Source: Phenylobacterium sp.
GTDB taxonomy: Bacteria > Pseudomonadota > Alphaproteobacteria > Caulobacterales > Caulobacteraceae
Assembly (NCBI GenBank): GCA_018001015.1
Contig: JAGNIV010000006.1
Location: 1 to 64,000, forward strand
Reading direction: 5' to 3'
Length of the DNA: 64,000 nucleotides
In this document: piece after piece, positions 52,430 to 62,931 of the stretch
Numbering within the stretch: position 1 is the first letter of the stretch
Layout of the letters: each line of letters begins with the position of its first letter
Notes under the pieces: model-generated
The model's input: only the letters and a program-made list of their open reading frames with translations
Databases searched by the model: none
What the model was told of the DNA's origin: nothing
Position numbers and translations under genes: made by a program

Positions 52430-52873
52430 CTACAGGTTCTCGATCTCGCAGCCCAGCGCCTCGGCGATGGCCTCCGCCAGGATCTTGCGGTGACAGCCGC
52501 AGTCGTCGGCCTCGTAGCAGAGCAGCGCGGTCTTGCGATCGGCGGCGATGGCGGTGGCGCGGGCCAGTTCGAGCTGGGCGGCGGGCTCAGCCATGTGGTC
52601 CTCGAAGATCTGCGTCATCTCTCCGATCCGCCCCTTGCGCGCCGCGTCGCGGCCGGGCTTGGGCGTGCCGAGCTGGCGGAGATGGACGTACTCGATGCCG
52701 GCCTGCGCCAGGCTGGCGGCCAGCAGGGTCTTGGAGAACCCGGCGCGGCGCGAGGCGGCCACGGCGCGGACGTCGATCAGGACAGCCACCTTCGCACCCA
52801 GCAGCCGGGCGATCACCCCGTCCTGGGTCTGACTCTCATAGCCGATGGTGGCGAGGGGGATTTGACTAGGCAC
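52430..52873 (-). CDS. DUF488 family protein
   Basis: 147 residues from GTG 52873. DUF488 pattern: LATIGYESQTQDGVIARLLG, LIDVRAVAASRRAGFSKTLL, GIEYVHLRQLGTPKPGR and LLCYEADDCGCHRKILAEAI with Cys-His. Function unknown. Confidence 0.85.
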   Translation of the reverse strand: MPSQIPLATIGYESQTQDGVIARLLGAKVAVLIDVRAVAASRRAGFSKTLLAASLAQAGIEYVHLRQLGTPKPGRDAARKGRIGEMTQIFEDHMAEPAAQLELARATAIAADRKTALLCYEADDCGCHRKILAEAIAEALGCEIENL

Positions 52874-53042
52874 TTCCGCAAGATAGGGACGGTGCGCCTG
52901 ATCGCCAGCGCAGCCGTGGCGAATGGGCCTCGAACCTGTGCCGCTGACCGCTTCAGCGTCTCGATCACCGCCCGGGAAAAGTTGCTTCCCCTCCGCCGGG
53001 CGGCGGAGCACTCTGAACGCCAGTACGCCTGGGGGGCTTAGC

Positions 53043-54425
53043 GTGACCACATCGACGGAGGCTGCCAGCCTGCCCGACATCGGCGCGGCCCGCGACCTGA
53101 TGGGCCACCCGCGGGGGCTCTACTTCCTCAGCTTCACCGAGGTTTGGGAGCGCTTCTCATTCTATGGGATGCAGGCTCTGCTGGTGCTCTACATGGTCGA
53201 CCAGGCCCTGCGGCCCGGCCATATCGAGGCCATCGCCGGGATGTCGGCCTTCCGCGCCGGGATCGAGAGCGTGTTCGGCCCGCTATCAATCCAGGCTCTC
53301 TCCTCACAGATTTTCGGCCTCTATACGGGCTTCGTCTATTTCACTCCGCTCATCGGCGGATGGATCGGCGACCAGGTGCTGGGCCAGAAACGGACGGTCA
53401 TTCTGGGGGCCGTGCTGATGGCGCTGGGCCACCTGCTGATGGCCTTCGAAGTCTCGTTCCTGATCGCCCTGCTGGTGCTGATCCTGGGCAGCGGGTGCCT
53501 GAAGGGCAATATCTCGGCCCAGGTCGGCGCCCTTTACGACAAGACCGATCCGCGTAAGACGCGGGCCTTCTCACTCTTCAACCTGGCCATCAATATCGGC
53601 GCCTTCATCGCGCCGCTCGTCTGTGGAACCGTGGGCGAACTCTACGGCTGGCACTACGGGTTCGGGTTGGCCGCGGCGGGCATGGTGTTGGGGCTGCTCA
53701 CCTATCTCGCAGGGGGGCGATATCTTCCCGCCGACACCCTCGAGCCCGCTGGGGCCGCGCCGCGACCCAGCCTGGCGCCCGGCGACGGAAAGATCATCTG
53801 GGCCCTGGTGGCCATGCTGGTGCTGGGGACCTTCTTCGCCATCGCCTACGCCCAGGAGTTCAACGTCATGACCCTGTGGTACCGCGACACCACCGACCGC
53901 CACATCCTTGGCTTCGAGACCCCGGTGACCTGGCTGCCCGCCCTGGACGGCTTGTTCATCGTGGCCTTTACGCCGCTGGCGATCCGGCTGTGGCGCAATC
54001 AGGCTGAACGCGGGACCGAGCCCAGCGACCTTGCCAAGATCGGCTGGGGCAGCTTGATGGGGACCGCGGGATTGCTCTGCCTGGTGATCGCGTCGCTGAT
54101 CTTCGCCGGTGGCGGCAAGCCGAGCCTTTTGTGGAGCGTCGCCTGTTTCGCCCTCTGCGGCCTTGGCTTCATCTACACTTGGCCGACGACCCTGGCCATC
54201 TGCTCGCGCGCCGCGCCTGCCGCGATCGGCGGGGTGGTGATGGGATTGGCCTTCCTGACCGCCTTCGTCTCCAACTACCTGTGCGGCTGGCTGGGGGGCT
54301 ATTATGAAAAAATGAGCCCGGCCAGCTTCTGGGGACTGCACGCGGCCATCAGTCTGGCCGGCGCCATTGGCGTCCTGGTCTTTTACCGGCCGCTGAATCG
54401 AATCCTTCAGCCGACGCCCAGCTGA
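53043..54425 (+). CDS. POT/PTR family peptide transporter
   Basis: 460 residues from GTG 53043; the earlier frame to 52923 is spurious. POT motif EVWERFSFYGMQALL (ExxERF) and twelve or more TM helices. Imports di/tripeptides with protons. Inner membrane. Confidence 0.9.
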   Translation: MTTSTEAASLPDIGAARDLMGHPRGLYFLSFTEVWERFSFYGMQALLVLYMVDQALRPGHIEAIAGMSAFRAGIESVFGPLSIQALSSQIFGLYTGFVYFTPLIGGWIGDQVLGQKRTVILGAVLMALGHLLMAFEVSFLIALLVLILGSGCLKGNISAQVGALYDKTDPRKTRAFSLFNLAINIGAFIAPLVCGTVGELYGWHYGFGLAAAGMVLGLLTYLAGGRYLPADTLEPAGAAPRPSLAPGDGKIIWALVAMLVLGTFFAIAYAQEFNVMTLWYRDTTDRHILGFETPVTWLPALDGLFIVAFTPLAIRLWRNQAERGTEPSDLAKIGWGSLMGTAGLLCLVIASLIFAGGGKPSLLWSVACFALCGLGFIYTWPTTLAICSRAAPAAIGGVVMGLAFLTAFVSNYLCGWLGGYYEKMSPASFWGLHAAISLAGAIGVLVFYRPLNRILQPTPS

Positions 54426-54841
54426 GCCCAGATGGCGGTGGGATCGAAATAGGGGCGCTCGGCGACGATCTTGTCGCTGTCCTTGGCGAACTCGAAGGCC
54501 GCGGCCATGCGAATGCGGAAGGGCTTGCCGGTCGCCGGATAGTCCTTGCCCTGGATGCGCAGCGGCCCCAGGTGCGTGCCCATCAGCCAGAACTCCACGA
54601 ACACCGTGTCGGCGTCCTGGTGCAGGGCGATGACTTCGTTGGACTGGTCGGGGAACGGGGTGCGGGAGCGGCGGAAATATTCCATCACCGCGGCGTCGCC
54701 CTCCATGACCGTGCCCTGGCCGTAGAGTTCGTAGCGTGGGACCTCGAAGGTGCGCAGCACCGCTTCGAAGTCGAGCTCGGTCTCCAGCCGCATGTGGTCG
54801 CGGACGGTCTTTTCCCGCGCGGCGCGCAGGTCGGCGCTCAT
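54407..54841 (-). CDS. SnoaL-like (NTF2 fold) polyketide-cyclase family protein
   Basis: 144 residues. NTF2-fold ester-cyclase type: VRDHMRLETELDFEAVLRTF, AVMEYFRRSRTPFPD and VFVEFWLMGTHLGPLRIQGK. Binding or enzymatic role unknown. It overlaps the preceding 74-residue gene (ATGA) and the convergent transporter end by 19 bases. Last gene of the glyQ operon. Confidence 0.78.
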   Translation of the reverse strand: MSADLRAAREKTVRDHMRLETELDFEAVLRTFEVPRYELYGQGTVMEGDAAVMEYFRRSRTPFPDQSNEVIALHQDADTVFVEFWLMGTHLGPLRIQGKDYPATGKPFRIRMAAAFEFAKDSDKIVAERPYFDPTAIWAQLGVG

Positions 54842-55062
54842 CGCCCCTGGACCGGACGTTTCACAGTGATGCTCGGAGGCATCTTGGAGGCCACCTCCAG
54901 GCGCTGAACCTCGGCCACGGCCGTGGCGATCTTGGCCTCGCCCTCGGCCTGATCGGCGGCGATGTTGCAGCCCACCAGGGCGTTATCCCGGAAGATGGCC
55001 ACCAGCAGGGGCAGGCCCTCGGAGGGGGGCGGATAGAGGACGCCGTGGATGCGGGGCGGCAT
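54838..55062 (-). CDS. small hypothetical protein
   Basis: 74 residues (MPPRIHGVLYPPPSEGLPLL, then ATAVAEVQRLEVASKMPPS). Family not recognised. Translationally coupled to both neighbours (9-base gap and ATGA overlap). Confidence 0.6.
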   Translation of the reverse strand: MPPRIHGVLYPPPSEGLPLLVAIFRDNALVGCNIAADQAEGEAKIATAVAEVQRLEVASKMPPSITVKRPVQGR

Positions 55063-55071
55063 GGGCGGCTC

Positions 55072-55311
55072 CTACTTGCGCGACTTGTCGTCGAGGATCG
55101 TCAGGTGGCGGACGGTGAGGTTCTCGATCTCTAGGTGCTTGACGCGACCACGGCCGATGGCCAGCCGGCTCACCACCAGGCGGCCGATGGAAAGCGCCCC
55201 GAGCGCCAGGAAACCGACGGCCAGGGCGCCCAGGGCGCCGGCCCCCACCGCGCCGGCCGGCAGGGCCTTGGGGCCGAGCTTGACGACGGGGGTTTCGGCC
55301 TCTTCGGTCAC
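55072..55311 (-). CDS. small hydrophobic hypothetical protein
   Basis: 79 residues from GTG 55311, which overlaps the ppdK stop (GTGA). Central hydrophobic run of Gly/Ala/Leu (PAGAVGAGALGALAVGFLAL) likely membrane, and a polar beta-like end (GRVKHLEIENLTVRHLTILD). Family not recognised. Confidence 0.6.
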   Translation of the reverse strand: MTEEAETPVVKLGPKALPAGAVGAGALGALAVGFLALGALSIGRLVVSRLAIGRGRVKHLEIENLTVRHLTILDDKSRK

Positions 55312-58004
55312 CGGTCCTTCTCCCGCTCGCCGATGGCCGCCTGGGCCGCCGCCAGTCGGGCGATCGGGACCCGGAAGGGCGAGCAGCTCACATAGTCGAG
55401 ACCGGCCTTCTCGCAGAACTCGATGGAGGCCGGGTCGCCGCCGTGTTCGCCGCAGATGCCGAGCTTGATGTCGGGGCGGGTCTTGCGGCCACGCTCCACG
55501 GCGATATTGATCAGGTCGCCGACGCCTTCCTGGTCCAGGCTGACGAAGGGGTCCTTTTCGAAGATGCCCTTGTCGATATAGGCGCCCAGGAAGCGGCCGG
55601 AGTCATCGCGGCTGATGCCGAAGGTGGTCTGGGTCAGGTCGTTGGTGCCGAAGGAGAAGAACTCGGCATGCTCGGCCAGGTCGTCGGCGCGGATGGCGGC
55701 GCGGGGCAGCTCCACCATGGTGCCGACGCGGTAGTCGATGGTGACGCCCTTTTCGGCCATCACCTGCTTGGCCACCCGGTCGGTGAGTTCGCGCAGGAAC
55801 TTCATCTCCAGGCCCTTGGAGACCAGGGGGTGCATGATCTCCGGGATGGGCGCGGCCTTGCCGGACGCGACCACCTCGATGGCGGCCTCCAGGATGGCGC
55901 GGACCTGCATTTCGTAGATCTCGGGATAGGCCACACCCAGGCGGCAGCCGCGGTGGCCGAGCATGGGATTGACCTCGTGCAACTCCTTGGCGCGGGCCAG
56001 CAGCTTGGCGGCGTCCAGGCCGGTGGCCTTGGAGACCGCTTCCACGTCCTCGGCGGTGTGCGGCAGGAACTCGTGCAACGGCGGGTCCAGCAGGCGGAAG
56101 GTGACCGGCAGGCCCTCCATGATGGAGAACAGCGACACGAAGTCCTCGCGCTGCATCACCAGCATCTTGGCGAGCGCCTGTTCGCGGCCCTGGCGGTCGT
56201 CGGCCAGGATCATCTCGCGCACCGCGGCGATGCGCACGGCGTCGAAGAACATGTGCTCGGACCGCACCAGGCCGATGCCTTCGGCCCCGAACTGGCGGGC
56301 GGCGGCGGCGTCGGTGGCGGTCTCGGCGTTGGCGCGGACCTTCAGCCGTCGAATCCCGTCGGCCCAGACCATCAGGGCGGCGAAATCGCCGGTCAGCTCC
56401 GGCTCGATCATCTGCACGGCGCCGGCCAGGACCTCGCCCTTGGAGCCGTCGATGGTGATGATGTCGCCGGCCTTGAAGGTGCGGTTGCGGGCCCGGAAGG
56501 TCTGGGCCGCGTCGTCGATATAGAGCTCGCTGGCGCCGGAGACGCAGGGACGTCCCATGCCGCGCGCCACCACGGCGGCGTGGCTGGTCATGCCGCCCCG
56601 CGCCGTCAGGATCGCCTTGGCCGCGTGCATGCCGTGGATGTCTTCGGGGCTGGTTTCCTCCCGCACCAGGATCACAGCCTCCCCGGCGGAGGCCATCTTC
56701 TCGGCCTCGTCGGCGTCGAACACCACCTTGCCGGTGGCCGCGCCGGGCGAGGCGGGCAGGCCCGAGGTGATGATGTCACGCGGGCTGGAGGGATCGATGG
56801 TGGGGTGCAGCAGCTGGTCGAGCGAACCGGGCTCGATGCGCATCACCGCTTCTTCCTTGGTGATCAGGCCTTCGTTGGCGAGGTCCACCGCGACCTTCAG
56901 CGCCGCCTTGGCGGTGCGCTTGCCGTTGCGGGTCTGGAGCATGTACAGGCGCCCCTTCTCCACCGTGAACTCGATGTCCTGCATGTCGCGATAGTGCTGT
57001 TCCAGCTTCTCGACGACAGACTTGAACTCCGCGAAGACGTCCGGGAGGGCCTCCTCCATCGACGGGGATTTCTCGCCCATCTCCTCGCGGGCGGCGCGGG
57101 TGAGCGCCTGGGGCGTGCGGATGCCGGCCACCACGTCCTCGCCCTGGGCGTTGATCAGGAACTCGCCATAGAGGCGCGCCTCGCCGGTGGACGGGTTGCG
57201 GGTGAAGGCCACGCCGGTGGCGGAGCTGTCGCCCATGTTGCCGAACACCATCGACTGGACGTTGACGGCGGTGCCCCAGCTCTCGGGGATGTCGTGCATA
57301 CGGCGGTAGAACTTGGCACGGTCGTTCATCCAGCTGGCAAACACCGCGCTGATGGCGCCCCAGAGCTGAGCCTGCGGATCCTGCGGGAAGGGATGGCCCA
57401 GCTCGCGCTCGACGGCGGCCTTGTAGGCGGTGACGACCTTCTCCCAGTCTTCGGCGGAGAGCGCTGTGTCGACGGAGACGTCGAGACGCTCCTTCTGCTC
57501 GTCGAGGATATCCTCGAACATGTGGTGATCCAGGTCGAGGACCACGGCGGAGTACATCTGGATGAAGCGGCGATAGCTGTCGAAGGCGAAGCGGCGGTCA
57601 CCGGCCAGCTTGGCCAGGCCCTCCACCGTCTGATCGTTGAGGCCGAGGTTGAGGACGGTGTCCATCATGCCGGGCATGGAGGCCCGGGCGCCGGACCGCA
57701 CCGAGACCAGCAGCGGGTTGGCGGCGTCGCCGAACACCTTGCCGGTGATGGCCTCGACCTTGGCCAGGCCGGCGATCACCTGTTCCTTCAGGCCCGCGGG
57801 ATATTGCTTGTCGTTCGAGTAGTAGTGAACGCAGGCCTCGGTGGTGATGGTGAAGCCCGGCGGCACGGGCAGGCCCAGGGACGACATCTCAGCGAGATTG
57901 GCCCCCTTCCCGCCCAGCAGGTTCTTCATGGACGCGTCGCCGTCGGCGCCGCCTCCGCCGAAGGAATAGACCCAGCGCGACTTGGTCAGCGTATCGGTCG
58001 GCAT
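55308..58004 (-). CDS. ppdK: pyruvate, phosphate dikinase
   Basis: 898 residues, full length. It interconverts pyruvate, ATP and Pi with PEP, AMP and PPi. N-terminal ATP-grasp (LLGGKGANLAEMSSLGLPVP), the swivelling His domain (GGMTSHAAVVARGMGRPCVS with TSH) and the C-terminal PEP/pyruvate TIM barrel (LGHRGCRLGVAYPE, then CGEHGGDPASIEF with catalytic Cys). Twelve bases downstream of glyS. Confidence 0.97.
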   Translation of the reverse strand: MPTDTLTKSRWVYSFGGGGADGDASMKNLLGGKGANLAEMSSLGLPVPPGFTITTEACVHYYSNDKQYPAGLKEQVIAGLAKVEAITGKVFGDAANPLLVSVRSGARASMPGMMDTVLNLGLNDQTVEGLAKLAGDRRFAFDSYRRFIQMYSAVVLDLDHHMFEDILDEQKERLDVSVDTALSAEDWEKVVTAYKAAVERELGHPFPQDPQAQLWGAISAVFASWMNDRAKFYRRMHDIPESWGTAVNVQSMVFGNMGDSSATGVAFTRNPSTGEARLYGEFLINAQGEDVVAGIRTPQALTRAAREEMGEKSPSMEEALPDVFAEFKSVVEKLEQHYRDMQDIEFTVEKGRLYMLQTRNGKRTAKAALKVAVDLANEGLITKEEAVMRIEPGSLDQLLHPTIDPSSPRDIITSGLPASPGAATGKVVFDADEAEKMASAGEAVILVREETSPEDIHGMHAAKAILTARGGMTSHAAVVARGMGRPCVSGASELYIDDAAQTFRARNRTFKAGDIITIDGSKGEVLAGAVQMIEPELTGDFAALMVWADGIRRLKVRANAETATDAAAARQFGAEGIGLVRSEHMFFDAVRIAAVREMILADDRQGREQALAKMLVMQREDFVSLFSIMEGLPVTFRLLDPPLHEFLPHTAEDVEAVSKATGLDAAKLLARAKELHEVNPMLGHRGCRLGVAYPEIYEMQVRAILEAAIEVVASGKAAPIPEIMHPLVSKGLEMKFLRELTDRVAKQVMAEKGVTIDYRVGTMVELPRAAIRADDLAEHAEFFSFGTNDLTQTTFGISRDDSGRFLGAYIDKGIFEKDPFVSLDQEGVGDLINIAVERGRKTRPDIKLGICGEHGGDPASIEFCEKAGLDYVSCSPFRVPIARLAAAQAAIGEREKDR

Positions 58005-58016
58005 CCTTGAGGTCTC

Positions 58017-60293
58017 CTAACCCGTCACCAAAGAGAAGTCCGCGACGCGACCCATCGCATCCCGGACCTGCGCCAAAAGCCGTAGACGGTTCTCGCGTTC
58101 CGCCGCGACTTCAGAGTTCACCAGCACCTTCTCGAAGAAGGCGTCCACGGGCGCGCGCAGTCCCGACAGGGCACGCATGGCGCCCGCGAAGTCTTCTTGC
58201 TGCAATGCACGCGCCACCGCGGGTTCCGCAAGGGAAATCGCCCCGATCAGGGCGGCCTCCTCGGGCGGCGCGCCCGACATGGCGACCGCCGGACCGGAGG
58301 GCAGCGGCCCCTTCTTTTCCTCGGCCTTGAGGATGTTGCCGGCCCGCTTCTCGCCGGCCAGCAGGTTCTTGCCGTTCTCAGTGGTTAGGAAGCCGTCGAG
58401 GGCCTCGACGCGGGCGACGATGCGCACCAGGTCGTCGTCACCGAGCGCAAAGACCGCATCCACCAGGTCGTGACGCTTGCCCTGGTCGCGCAGCACCACC
58501 TTCAGGCGGTCGGCGAAGAAGGCCATGACCTCGTCGGCCACCACGGCGTAGGGGCGGAACTCGTAGAGCACCTCGCCCTCGGGCGCGTCTCCGGCCGCGG
58601 CCGACCGGTCGAAGCGGATGTCGAAGTCTTCTTCTGTCGCGACGACGTAGGGCTTGCCCTCCAGCAAGGCGTCCTCGAACTCCTCGACATAGGTCTCGAA
58701 GACCTCCGAGGGGCTGCGCGACAGCGGGCCGAGATAGCCGGTGGTGCGCTTGGTGGAGACGTAGAGGGCGCGGCCCGGATCGACGAAGCAGCGCAGGGAG
58801 CGGTACCAATCGCCCACCAGCTCGCGGACCGGGGCGCGGGCTTCGGAACCCAGCAGGATGCGGATCACCCCCAGCGCCGCGCGGCGCAGGGCGTAGGGGT
58901 CACGTGACCCCGTGGGTTTCTCGTTGATGGCGAAGAAGGCCGTCAGGGTGTCGAGCTTTTCGGCCAGGGCGACCGCCATGGTGACGGGCACGTCCGGCGC
59001 CTCGTCATTGGCGCCCACAGGGCGGTAGTGGTCGCGGATCGCGTCGGCCACCACGCCGCTGATCTTCTCCTCGCGGGCGTAGTAGCCGCCCATCAGGCCC
59101 TGCAGCTCGGGGAATTCGCCCACCATGCCCGTGCCGAGGTCGGCCTTGGCCAGACGCGCGGCCAGCACGGCCTTGGCGACATCAGCGCCCACGCGGGGCG
59201 CGATGGCCTTGGAGAGGATCTCCAGCCGCTCGACACGTTCGTAGAGGCTGCCCAGCTTGGCGTGGAAGGTGACGCCCTTCAGCTTTTCCAGGCGGCTTTC
59301 CAGAGTGATCTTGCGGTCTTCGTCCCAGAAGAACCGGGCGTCCGACAGACGAGCCGAGAGAACCTTGGCGTTGCCCGCAGCGATCACCTTGCCGCCGTCG
59401 GCGGCCTCGATATTGGCCACGGTCAGGAAGTGGGGGGCGAGCTTGCCGGTGGCCGGGTCACGGACTGCGAAATACTTCTGGTGCGTGCGCATCGAGGTGC
59501 GGATCACCTCCGGCGGCAGGTCGAGGAACGCCGGGTCCATGTCCCCCAGCACCGGGGTCGGCCATTCCGCCAGGCCCGCCACCTCGTCCAGCAGGCCGTC
59601 GTCGTCCACCAGATCCAGATTACGCGCGAAGCACAGGGTCTTGGCGCCGTCCAGGATGCGGTCCTTCCGCTCCTCGGGGTCCAGGATCACGAAATGCTTG
59701 GCCAGCTTCTCGGCGTATTCGTCGAAGTCGCGGACCTTGAACGGCTGGCCAGAGCCCATGAACCGGTGGCCCTCGGTGACATTGCCGCTCTCGATGCCAT
59801 CGACGGCGAAGGGCACGACCTCGCCGTCGAAGACGCAGACGATGCGTTTCAGCGGGCGCACCCAGCGCAGGGTCCCGCGGCCCCAGGTCATGGACTTCGG
59901 CCAGGGGAAGTCGCGAACGATCTTCTCGACCATCTCGGCGATGATCTCCGGCGTCGGGCGGCCCTGGCGATGGATGTGGGCGAACCAGACGCCGTCCTTC
60001 TCCACCAACTGCTCGCGGGTCAGGCCGGTGGAACGCAGGAACCCTTCCATCGCCTGGTCGGGGGACCCGACCCGGGGGCCCTTGCGGTCCTCGTGCCGGT
60101 CGCCCTGGGTCGCGGGCAGCCCCTCGGCCACCAGGGTCAGGCGGCGCGGGCCGCCGAAGGACTTCACGGCCTCCGGGATCAGGCCCTCGCCGGCCAGGTG
60201 TTCGCGCGCCAGGCGCTCGAAGTCGCGCGCGGCCTGGGCCTGCATGCGCGCGGGAATTTCTTCGGAGAACAGTTCGATCAGCAGCTGGGGCAT
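58017..60293 (-). CDS. glyS: glycyl-tRNA synthetase beta subunit
   Basis: 758 residues from ATG 60293 (MPQLLIELFSEEIPARMQAQ); the longer frame to 60449 reads through the palindromic repeats. With glyQ it charges tRNA-Gly in the alpha2beta2 form. GSPDQAMEGFLRSTGL and MRTHQKYFAVRDPATGKL are characteristic. Its ribosome site (GGGAGAG) lies inside the end of the DUF559 gene. Confidence 0.96.
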   Translation of the reverse strand: MPQLLIELFSEEIPARMQAQAARDFERLAREHLAGEGLIPEAVKSFGGPRRLTLVAEGLPATQGDRHEDRKGPRVGSPDQAMEGFLRSTGLTREQLVEKDGVWFAHIHRQGRPTPEIIAEMVEKIVRDFPWPKSMTWGRGTLRWVRPLKRIVCVFDGEVVPFAVDGIESGNVTEGHRFMGSGQPFKVRDFDEYAEKLAKHFVILDPEERKDRILDGAKTLCFARNLDLVDDDGLLDEVAGLAEWPTPVLGDMDPAFLDLPPEVIRTSMRTHQKYFAVRDPATGKLAPHFLTVANIEAADGGKVIAAGNAKVLSARLSDARFFWDEDRKITLESRLEKLKGVTFHAKLGSLYERVERLEILSKAIAPRVGADVAKAVLAARLAKADLGTGMVGEFPELQGLMGGYYAREEKISGVVADAIRDHYRPVGANDEAPDVPVTMAVALAEKLDTLTAFFAINEKPTGSRDPYALRRAALGVIRILLGSEARAPVRELVGDWYRSLRCFVDPGRALYVSTKRTTGYLGPLSRSPSEVFETYVEEFEDALLEGKPYVVATEEDFDIRFDRSAAAGDAPEGEVLYEFRPYAVVADEVMAFFADRLKVVLRDQGKRHDLVDAVFALGDDDLVRIVARVEALDGFLTTENGKNLLAGEKRAGNILKAEEKKGPLPSGPAVAMSGAPPEEAALIGAISLAEPAVARALQQEDFAGAMRALSGLRAPVDAFFEKVLVNSEVAAERENRLRLLAQVRDAMGRVADFSLVTG

Positions 60294-60295
60294 GT

Positions 60296-60861
60296 TTACT
60301 CTCCCGCTCGCAGCGTCTGAAAGACGGTGGATGACGGGGGCTGGTAAAATCCCCCTTCCCCCTCGATGGGGGAAGGGTCGGGGATGGGGGTGCGCGCGCA
60401 AGGTTGGGGCGGACAGCCCGGGTGGGCGTCGGCGCCGACCTGAATCCACGGCGTCACCGCCTCGGACACACCCCCACCCAACCCTCCCCCATCGAGGGGG
60501 AGGGCTTTGGAGGCGCGAATTTCCTTGGCGATCTGTTCGGCGACGCCCCAGGGATCGCCCAAGGCCTCGTCATGGCGGAAGCGCAGGACGCGGAAGCCCT
60601 GAGATTCGAGCCACTGTGTGCGTTCGTGGTCGTGAAGCTGGGAGGCTTCGAGATCATCGCGCGGACCATCGAGTTCGATCACGAGCCGCGCCGGATGACA
60701 CGCGAAGTCGGCGACGTAGCGACCGATCGGCGCCTGCCGCCGAATGTTGAGATCGAGCTTACGGAGTTCAGCCCAAAGGCGCTTCTCCGGCAGCGTCATC
60801 GCGCGACGGAGGTTGCGTGCCCGCGACACAGCGCCGGGAGCGTGAGAACGGCGTTCGAAGC

Positions 60862-60865
<4 letters not shown>
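60296..60865 (-). CDS. DUF559 protein between glyQ and glyS
   Basis: 189 residues from GTG 60865, overlapping the glyQ stop as GTGA; its TAA ends two bases before the glyS ATG. DUF559 core: [69 protein letters not shown]. The usual His after ELDG is replaced (PRDD). After about residue 120 the tail ([11 protein letters not shown], then [12 protein letters not shown]) is the translation of palindromic repeats, so the original stop has been lost or moved. Possible role unknown. Confidence 0.78.
60352..60505. repeat. palindromic repeats forming the tail of the DUF559 gene
   Basis: CCCCCTTCCCCCTCGATGGG with GGGGGAAGGG at 60352, and CCCTCCCCCATCGAGGGGGA with GGGCT at 60482. The two halves are in opposite direction and translate into Pro/Gly-rich tail. 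Confidence 0.75.
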
Positions 60866-61764
<899 letters not shown>

Positions 61765-61782
61765 GTGAGCTGTTTCGCAGGC

Positions 61783-61821
61783 GCAAAAAAAGTCGGCGGA
61801 CCATAGGGCCCGCCGACCTTG
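61783..61821 (-). terminator. terminator upstream of glyQ
   Basis: On the minus strand GTCGGCGGGC...CCGCCGAC followed by TTTTTTTG. It ends the small secreted protein gene at 61847. Confidence 0.88.
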
Positions 61822-61846
61822 GCTTCAACCCACGTAGGGGGAGCCT

Positions 61847-62170
61847 TTAGTTGCCCTTGGGGGCCGTCCGGTTCCCGGCGTTGGAGAGCGGCTTGTAGAG
61901 GGCGCGGTTCTCCGGGGTGTCGGCCACCGGGCCGTTGGTGACCGTGGTGGTGGTCAGAGTGGCGGAGGTGTCGGCGCTCATGCCGGTGCTGGCCATCGGC
62001 GTGGTGACCGACGTCGAGGTCGTGGCGTCGGCCGAGGTGTCGGTGGTCGCGGCGCTGTTCATGGTCCCGGCGGGATCAGCAGCCGGCGGGGTCATGGTCT
62101 GGGCTTGGGCGACGCCCGTCATCAAGGCGGCAACGGCGGCGGTCATGGTCAGAATACGGTTCAAATGCAT
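61847..62170 (-). CDS. small secreted Thr/Ser-rich protein
   Basis: 107 residues from ATG 62170 with signal peptide (ILTMTAAVAALMTGVAQAQ). Thr/Ser/Ala-rich low-complexity centre (TTDTSADATTSTSVTTPM) and a conserved-looking end (VADTPENRALYKPLSNAGNR). Periplasmic; function unknown. Confidence 0.75.
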   Translation of the reverse strand: MHLNRILTMTAAVAALMTGVAQAQTMTPPAADPAGTMNSAATTDTSADATTSTSVTTPMASTGMSADTSATLTTTTVTNGPVADTPENRALYKPLSNAGNRTAPKGN

Positions 62171-62894
<724 letters not shown>

Positions 62895-62931
62895 AGCGCA
62901 GCGCGAACTCATCGGGACAAGGGGATAGCAC